Source of the DNA: Rudaea sp.
GTDB taxonomy: Bacteria; Pseudomonadota; Gammaproteobacteria; Xanthomonadales; Rhodanobacteraceae
DNA: 6,670 bases
Direction of reading: 5' to 3'
Assembly: GCA_025934455.1 (NCBI GenBank)
Contig: JAICYA010000114.1
Coordinates: forward strand, 1-6,670
Every line of letters starts with the position of its first letter. The first letter of the stretch is position 1. Both the position numbers and the translations under genes were made by a program. Positions 1 through 6,670 of this stretch are shown here, piece by piece. The notes beneath the pieces were generated by a model, which was given only the letters and a program-made list of their open reading frames with translations, was not told the DNA's origin and ran no database searches.

Positions 1-977
1 CCAGTCTCGGTGAACTTGATCGCATTGCCGATCAAATTGAGCAGGATGCGGTCGAGGTGGTGCCCGTCCACGTGCACGGTGGATGCGAATGTCGGGTCAA
101 TCCTGGTACTGAACGCTATGTTCTTCTTGCGCGCCAAGGTGCCGAAGGTTTCGGAAAGGTTTTCGACTCTTCGGCGCAAATCGATCGGAGTCGGAGACAG
201 GTGGATTGCCGAGCTACTGTATTTCGCTTCGTCGAGCAGATCGTTGATTTCGCTGAGCAGACTCTCGGAGAGCGAAAGAATGGTATCGGTGCGGCGCCGT
301 ACGGAATAGTCGCTGTTCTCGATCGAAAGCAGTTCGGTGGTTGCCATGATGCCGGTGAGCGGCGTGCGCAACTCGTGGCTGACCTTTGCAAGCAAGTCTG
401 ATTTGGCTCGGCTTTGACGTTCCGCGTGTTCGCGCGCATCGCGTAGAGTATCGATGAGAGTCCCGGCGTACAGGGGAACGACAATCAGCGGCACAAGTAG
501 CGCCACCCAGAATGTCAGGTGTTCCTGCCAATATGGCGCGAATGCCAATATCAGAAAGAAAGTGCAGATCGAGGTGATCTGGCAAAGGTACATCAATGGT
601 CGGCCGGTGCGGAAGCCGAATCCGAGAGTGGTAAACAGATAGAATCCGGCGATGATCCCGCCGAACTTGTCGGTCGACGCGATCCAGATCGAAAGCACCA
701 ATGGATCGGAAATCGCGCTGCAGACAAGCAAGGACCTCAACGCCGCGGATGCAGCGCCGCGAGCCAGCACGAAGGGAATTACGGCGTAGACGGCGTAGCC
801 AACGGTCAGCCATGCGAACCAAAACGGTACGCCGTTATGCAAGATGAAATACAGGACGATGTCGGTCAGGATAACTGGGATTGCGACCGCAACACGCACT
901 TTCGCCTGGGCTAGCAGGACGTCGCGAAGCCCTTTATCCGATTTGTCCAGTACGCCTTCGATGAGATTGAATATCAT
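1..977 (-). CDS. RpfC-like membrane sensor histidine kinase (C-terminus cut by window edge)
   Basis: The visible 325 residues form an integral-membrane sensor kinase that would autophosphorylate on histidine and pass phosphate to a receiver domain. After a short N-terminal segment (1-28) come about five to six hydrophobic segments (roughly 29-48, 53-72, 81-100, 105-121, 130-149, 154-172), then a charged linker (LRDAREHAERQSRAK). The HisKA H-box VSHELRTPL follows with phospho-acceptor His201 (codon 375-377), and the start of the HATPase domain with N-box LLNLIGNAIKF (312-322). From memory, the segment from GFGFRTGRP through APYW, VPLY and the linker lines up with Xanthomonas RpfC, the DSF quorum-sensing hybrid kinase. 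The G-boxes, and any receiver or Hpt domain, lie beyond the left edge. ATG at 977 is chosen because an in-frame double TAA lies about 70 nt upstream and only a TTG, without a clear ribosome site, lies between. It is divergent from the PilZ gene. Kinase identity is near certain; equivalence to RpfC is inference. Confidence 0.9.
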   Translation of the reverse strand, partial: MIFNLIEGVLDKSDKGLRDVLLAQAKVRVAVAIPVILTDIVLYFILHNGVPFWFAWLTVGYAVYAVIPFVLARGAASAALRSLLVCSAISDPLVLSIWIASTDKFGGIIAGFYLFTTLGFGFRTGRPLMYLCQITSICTFFLILAFAPYWQEHLTFWVALLVPLIVVPLYAGTLIDTLRDAREHAERQSRAKSDLLAKVSHELRTPLTGIMATTELLSIENSDYSVRRRTDTILSLSESLLSEINDLLDEAKYSSSAIHLSPTPIDLRRRVENLSETFGTLARKKNIAFSTRIDPTFASTVHVDGHHLDRILLNLIGNAIKFTET

Positions 978-1152
978 GAAGTGCTCGACCTGCCTTGGCG
1001 GCGCGGGAATCGTACAGCAGTTGCGGCTCAATAGGAGTGTGGGTCGTTATTAAGGTGCGCTGAACCCATGGCGGACCGAATCTGGTCTGGAACCCTGATT
1101 GACGAAGAGCAAGAAATAGGCCAATAGCCGATTGTCTCGGGCTACGGTACAC

Positions 1153-1174
1153 AATTCCGGCAATGCCCGGAATT
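1153..1174. promoter_or_regulatory. Perfect inverted repeat, candidate operator
   Basis: Arms AATTCCGG (1153-1160) and CCGGAATT (1167-1174) are perfectly complementary over 8 bp with a 6-nt spacer. The core GGCAATGCC (1159-1167) is itself a small palindrome in another register. No T-run follows on either strand, so it does not look like an intrinsic terminator. Its position between two divergent genes suggests a binding site for a dimeric regulator. The regulator is unknown. Confidence 0.45.
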
Positions 1175-1274
1175 AAGGGGTTTCCACTATTGCGGTGCCG
1201 CTCTGGCAAGAGACTTGCTTGTGTCTTTATAGCTAGTGCGTTCACATATGGGATTGACCAAGCCGCGGGCACGG

Positions 1275-1303
1275 TTGCTATTTGCCATGCGCTTGGCTAA
1301 TAC
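1275..1303 (+). promoter_or_regulatory. Possible sigma70-type promoter for the PilZ gene
   Basis: A TTGCTA -35-like hexamer (1275-1280) is followed by 17 nt and a TAATAC -10-like hexamer (1298-1303). The spacing is ideal, but the hexamers match consensus only at 4/6 and 3/6. A transcript would start near 1310 and leave a leader of about 23 nt before the GTG at 1333. This fits the shorter start and argues against a TTG at 1282, which would lie inside the promoter. Weak evidence. Confidence 0.3.
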
Positions 1304-1332
1304 TGTTTGGTCGAGTCGATTTGGTGGGTCAG

Positions 1333-1683
1333 GTGGGCGAAAACACCACACAATACAGCGGATTCCGGCACGCGCGTAAGCCGATGCGTTCGGCGGTGCT
1401 GCTCATCCATGGCGCGGAAGCATGGCCCAGCGAGGTCGAGGACATTTCCGCCACGGGTGCGATGGTCATGCGTCCCGAGGGATGGCAGGGGAAAATCGGC
1501 GATCTCTACGCGCTCGACATGGTCATCGGCGAAGAACTCAACATCCATGTCGATGCCACCGTAGCGCGCATTACCGCGCATCACCTGGGGTTTGCCTACG
1601 CACGCATCCCGCCGGAAAAAGAGGTTCCGCTCTGGAATCTGCTCGGGGGCTATGCGGACAAGATCGAGCCGTTCGACGACTGA
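1333..1683 (+). CDS. Single-domain PilZ protein, predicted c-di-GMP receptor
   Basis: A 116-residue cytosolic protein consisting almost wholly of one PilZ domain. It shows both signature ligand motifs: RxxxR as R15-KPM-R19, and (D/N)xSxxG as D37-ISAT-G42. These bind the second messenger c-di-GMP in known PilZ proteins. A beta-rich body follows (NIHVDATVARITAHHLGFAY), then a conserved-looking tail, IPPEKEVPLWNLLGGYADK. No membrane segment or output domain is present, so it probably acts by binding a partner. The start is uncertain: GTG at 1333 has GGTGGG four bases upstream and lies just before the domain. In-frame TTG 1282, TTG 1321, GTG 1324 and ATG 1384 are alternatives, but ATG 1384 would remove R15 of RxxxR. 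It is divergent from the RpfC-like kinase and tail-to-tail with fadD, with 3 nt between stop codons. The domain call is strong; the partner is unknown. Confidence 0.87.
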   Translation: MGENTTQYSGFRHARKPMRSAVLLIHGAEAWPSEVEDISATGAMVMRPEGWQGKIGDLYALDMVIGEELNIHVDATVARITAHHLGFAYARIPPEKEVPLWNLLGGYADKIEPFDD

Positions 1684-1686
1684 GGC

Positions 1687-3402
1687 TCAGCCCGCTGCTT
1701 TTGGCGGATCGCGCAATTCGCGGCGCAGGATCTTGCCGACTGGTGTCTTGGGCAGCGCATCACGGAACTCGATGACCTTCGGCAGCTTGTAGCCGGTCAG
1801 GTTTTCCTTGGCATACGCGCGGATCGTCTCGGCGGTCAGGGCAGGGTCCTTGCGTACCACCACGATCTTCACCGCCTCGCCGGATTTTTCGTCGGGAATG
1901 CCGACGGCGGCGACTTCGAGCACGCCGGGACAATGCGCGACCACGTCCTCGATTTCATTCGGATAGACGTTGAATCCGGACACCAGGATCATGTCTTTCT
2001 TGCGGTCGACGATGTAGAAATAGCCTTTTTCGTCCATGCGCGCGACGTCGCCGGTGTGCAGCCAACCGTCGGCGTCGAGCACCTTGTCGGTTTCGTCCGG
2101 GCGCTGCCAGTATCCTTTCATCACCTGCGGACCGCGCACGCACAACTCGCCGGGTTGGCCGACCGGCAGTGAATTGCCGTCGTCGTCGCGAATGACGACG
2201 TCGGTCAACGGGATCGGCAGGCCGATCGAGCCGTTGTAATCGGCAAGGTCCAGCGGATTCATGCACGCGGCCGGCGAGGTTTCGGTCAGGCCGTAGGCTT
2301 CGACCAGGGTCACGCCGGTGGTTTTCTTCCAGCGTTCGGCAACGCTGCGCTGCACCGCGGTGCCGCCGCCCAGGGTCAGGTGCAGGGCGGAAAAATCCAC
2401 CTTGTCGAATCCCGGCGTGTTGAGCAGGCCGTTGAACAGCGTATTGACGCCGGTGATCGCGGTCATGCGGATGCCGCGCAGGATCTTGACGAACCCCGGC
2501 ATGTCGCGCGGATTGGTGACGAGGTGGTTCAATCCGCCGAACTTCATGAACACCAGGCAGTTCGCGGTCAGTGCGAAGATGTGGTACAGCGGAATCGCGG
2601 TGACGATGACTTCCTCGCCTTCGCGCACGTCGCGGTCGATCCAGGCCGAGGCCTGTTGCATGTTGGCGACCAGATTGCCGTGTGTGAGCATGGCACCCTT
2701 GGCCACGCCCGTCGTACCGCCTGTGTATTGCAGGAAGGCGATGTCGTCCTGACCGACATCGACTTTGGGCGGCGCCGTGCGTGCGCCGCGCGCGAGCGCG
2801 GTCTTGAAACGGATGGCATGATCGATGCGGTACGCCGGCACCATCTTCTTGACGTGCCTGACCGCGAAATTCACCAGTGCCGATTTCGGCATGCCGAGCA
2901 GGTCGCCGAGGCCGGTGGTGATGATGTGCTTGACCGGCGTGTCGTGCAGGACTTCGGCCAGTGTCGCGGCGAAGTTGTCGAGCACCACGATCGCGCTTAC
3001 GCCGGCGTCGTGCAACTGATGACGCAGTTCGCGCGCCGTGTACAACGGATTGGTGTTGACGACCGTGAGTCCCGCACGCAACGCACCGAAGATCGCCACC
3101 GGATATTGCAGGACGTTCGGCAGCATGATCGCGACACGATCGCCGCGTTCGAGCTTGATGTCGTTGCGCAGATACGCAGCAAAGCGGCGGCTGAGCCGGT
3201 CGATGTCCGCGTAGGTCAGCGTCCGGCCCATGTTCTCGAAGGCCGGCCGGTGTGCGAAACGGTCGCAGGCGGTTTCCAGGACCTGGGCTAGCGAGCTGAA
3301 CTGTTTCGTATCGACCTGAGCCGGCACGCCCGGGGGGTAATTGGCCAGCCAGGGCCGCTCGAGATCGGGCCGTTGAAAATCGGGCCGTTCCTTATCGTTC
3401 AT
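1687..3402 (-). CDS. fadD: Long-chain fatty acyl-CoA ligase (FadD / RpfB type)
   Basis: A 571-residue ligase of the ANL superfamily, close to the 561 residues of E. coli FadD. It activates free fatty acids with ATP and CoA to acyl-CoA for beta-oxidation or lipid recycling, probably at the inner face of the cytoplasmic membrane. Visible motifs are the phosphate loop YTGGTTGVAKG (226-236), the adenine-site motif YGLTETSPA (370-378), the DGWLHTGD part of the fatty-acyl signature (445-452) leading to IVDRKKDMI, and the C-terminal PKTPVGKILRR with the presumed catalytic Lys557. The start is ATG 3402 (MNDKERPDF), preceded by GGGGAAG at 3412-3418 with a 9-nt spacer. The frame extends upstream only to a TTG at 3489. 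In Xanthomonas the orthologous gene is rpfB, beside the DSF synthase gene. Here the ligase is divergent from a lipoprotein gene and tail-to-tail with a PilZ gene. Function is confident; a DSF-related role is inference. Confidence 0.95.
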   Translation of the reverse strand: MNDKERPDFQRPDLERPWLANYPPGVPAQVDTKQFSSLAQVLETACDRFAHRPAFENMGRTLTYADIDRLSRRFAAYLRNDIKLERGDRVAIMLPNVLQYPVAIFGALRAGLTVVNTNPLYTARELRHQLHDAGVSAIVVLDNFAATLAEVLHDTPVKHIITTGLGDLLGMPKSALVNFAVRHVKKMVPAYRIDHAIRFKTALARGARTAPPKVDVGQDDIAFLQYTGGTTGVAKGAMLTHGNLVANMQQASAWIDRDVREGEEVIVTAIPLYHIFALTANCLVFMKFGGLNHLVTNPRDMPGFVKILRGIRMTAITGVNTLFNGLLNTPGFDKVDFSALHLTLGGGTAVQRSVAERWKKTTGVTLVEAYGLTETSPAACMNPLDLADYNGSIGLPIPLTDVVIRDDDGNSLPVGQPGELCVRGPQVMKGYWQRPDETDKVLDADGWLHTGDVARMDEKGYFYIVDRKKDMILVSGFNVYPNEIEDVVAHCPGVLEVAAVGIPDEKSGEAVKIVVVRKDPALTAETIRAYAKENLTGYKLPKVIEFRDALPKTPVGKILRRELRDPPKAAG

Positions 3403-3436
3403 GTCGTGTCGCTTCCCCGATTGCGCAGTAGCGCCG

Positions 3437-3465
3437 ATTTCAACACGGGCAGGAAAGCCCGGCAA
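3437..3465 (-). promoter_or_regulatory. Candidate fadD promoter
   Basis: On the minus strand, TTGCCG (3460-3465) as -35 is followed by exactly 17 nt and TGAAAT (3437-3442) as -10. Each matches the sigma70 consensus at 4/6. Transcription would start near 3430, giving a leader of about 28 nt that includes the GGGGAAG ribosome site. The inverted repeat at 3472-3489 ends 6 nt upstream of the -35. Tentative. Confidence 0.35.
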
Positions 3466-3471
3466 GCTGCA

Positions 3472-3489
3472 TTGCGGCGCAGTCCGCAA
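3472..3489. promoter_or_regulatory. Inverted repeat in the fadD/lipoprotein divergent promoter region
   Basis: Perfect 6-bp arms TTGCGG (3472-3477) and CCGCAA (3484-3489) flank a 6-nt spacer. Outer TGCA copies at 3468-3471 and 3493-3496 loosely extend the symmetry. Such a dyad could bind a dimeric regulator, for example a TetR- or GntR-type fatty-acid regulator as commonly controls fadD genes. I do not recognise it as a specific known operator. Confidence 0.4.
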
Positions 3490-3506
3490 AAGTGCAGGAT
3501 GGGCGC

Positions 3507-3928
3507 ATGAAATGGGTCCCGGTACTGATCGGGGTGTTGCTGCTCACGGGATGTCATCGCACCCCCGATGAGCAGCGCATCCGCGACGCCATCACGGCGA
3601 TGCAGGCGGCGGCCGAAGCGCGCGAGCCGCGCGAATTCATGCGCCACGTCAGCGCCGATTTCACCGGCAACGATGGGCAGGTCGACCGTGATGGCCTGCA
3701 CAACCTGCTGCGCGCGGAGGTGTTGCGCAACGAGTCCGTCGGCGTGACGCTCGGGCCGATCGACGTAGACCTGCAAGGCGACCGCGCAACCGCGCACGTC
3801 ACCGTCACGCTGACCGGCGGCTCGGGCGGATTACTGCCCGAGCACGGATCGATTTACGCAATTACCAGCGGTTGGAAACGCGAAGGCGGTGAATGGAAGT
3901 GCTTCAACGCTGCCTGGCAACAGAAGCT

Positions 3929-3932
<4 letters not shown>
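3507..3932 (+). CDS. Small NTF2-like lipoprotein, function unknown
   Basis: A 141-residue predicted lipoprotein. The N-terminus [16 protein letters not shown] is a short lipoprotein signal peptide with lipobox LTGC. Cleavage would leave lipidated Cys16 followed by His, which does not suggest inner-membrane retention, so an outer-membrane periplasmic location is likely. The mature part starts with a helix ([18 protein letters not shown]), then an acidic loop region and alternating strands, and ends with [16 protein letters not shown], the sort of C-terminal strand pattern seen in NTF2/SnoaL-like folds. No catalytic residues can be assigned. ATG 3507 is preferred over an in-frame GTG at 3492 because AGGA (3496-3499) sits 7 nt before it and because it starts the signal peptide directly. 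It is divergent from fadD, and its TAA overlaps the TAA of acnA on the other strand. Lipoprotein assignment is strong; the fold is a moderate guess from pattern. Confidence 0.85.

Positions 3933-6670
<2,738 letters not shown>

Larger units (their letters stand above)
978..1332. other. Intergenic region between divergent kinase and PilZ genes
   Basis: About 355 bases with no convincing gene. It is clearly less GC-rich than the fadD and acnA genes: two hand-counted 60-base lines (1081-1140 and 1201-1260) are 50% and 43% GC. It must hold the start signals of both divergent genes. It contains a perfect inverted repeat at 1153-1174 and a possible sigma70-type promoter at 1275-1303, listed separately. 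A reading frame on the minus strand (934-1272) uses a GTG start, overlaps the kinase start in another frame and shows no recognisable domain, so it is not called. No tRNA or terminator is visible. Confidence 0.6.
3403..3506. other. Divergent intergenic region between fadD and the lipoprotein gene
   Basis: These 104 bases must carry start signals for both genes. They hold a candidate fadD promoter, an 18-base inverted repeat at 3472-3489 and a short GC hairpin (CGGGC at 3446-3450, GCCCG at 3457-3461, 6-nt loop). A Shine-Dalgarno-like AGGA at 3496-3499 serves the lipoprotein ATG at 3507. No clear plus-strand promoter was recognised. Confidence 0.6.

Noticed and set aside
214..822. Minus-strand open frame of 202 codons over the kinase
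   Set aside because: The neighbouring frame gives a continuous kinase with membrane helices, H-box and N-box; this one is only an Arg-rich shadow.
934..1272. Minus-strand reading frame of 112 codons over the intergenic region
   Set aside because: It starts with GTG, overlaps the kinase start in another frame, lacks a clear ribosome site and shows no recognisable domain.
2380..3291. Long plus-strand open frame (303 codons) inside fadD
   Set aside because: It is antisense to a gene with complete family motifs; the Arg/His/Asp-rich product is typical of a GC-rich shadow frame.
3446..3461. GC hairpin CGGGC/GCCCG as a terminator
   Set aside because: The stem is only 5 bp with no T-run, and it lies within a divergent promoter region where a terminator is not expected.
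3403..3489. Upstream TTG extension of fadD by 29 residues
   Set aside because: The extension resembles no ligase N-terminus and overlaps the promoter region, while ATG 3402 has a Shine-Dalgarno-like sequence.

Overview
The window looks like a chromosomal segment of a gammaproteobacterium in the Xanthomonadales (Lysobacterales; Xanthomonadaceae or Rhodanobacteraceae type). The aconitase and acyl-CoA ligase proteins follow the versions I know from Xanthomonas and relatives closely (for example [14 protein letters not shown] near the aconitase N-terminus). The sensor kinase at the left edge has an RpfC-like membrane module, and the coding GC content is moderate to high. No mobile element, RNA gene or CRISPR array was seen.

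Layout from left to right: (1) complement(<1..977), an RpfC-like membrane sensor histidine kinase cut by the left edge inside its ATPase domain; (2) 978-1332, a divergent intergenic region with a strong inverted repeat and a possible promoter; (3) 1333-1683, a small single-domain PilZ protein with intact c-di-GMP-binding motifs; (4) complement(1687..3402), a FadD/RpfB-type long-chain fatty acyl-CoA ligase whose stop lies only 3 nt from the PilZ stop; (5) 3403-3506, a divergent promoter region with a second inverted repeat; (6) 3507-3932, a small lipoprotein with an NTF2-like profile; (7) complement(3929..>6670), an AcnA-type aconitase running off the right edge, whose stop codon overlaps that of the lipoprotein gene. 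The genes alternate strand at every step (-,+,-,+,-), so every junction is either divergent or tail-to-tail.

The main biological reading is the gene set. In Xanthomonas campestris, aconitase (rpfA), acyl-CoA ligase (rpfB), DSF synthase (rpfF) and the sensor kinase RpfC belong to the rpf quorum-sensing cluster, which signals through c-di-GMP. This window carries rpfA-like, rpfB-like and RpfC-like genes, but has no rpfF-like crotonase gene between ligase and kinase. A PilZ c-di-GMP receptor gene sits there instead. It may therefore be a remodelled or 'deaf' rpf-type locus. Whether rpfF, rpfG and the receiver/Hpt part of the kinase lie beyond the left edge cannot be seen.
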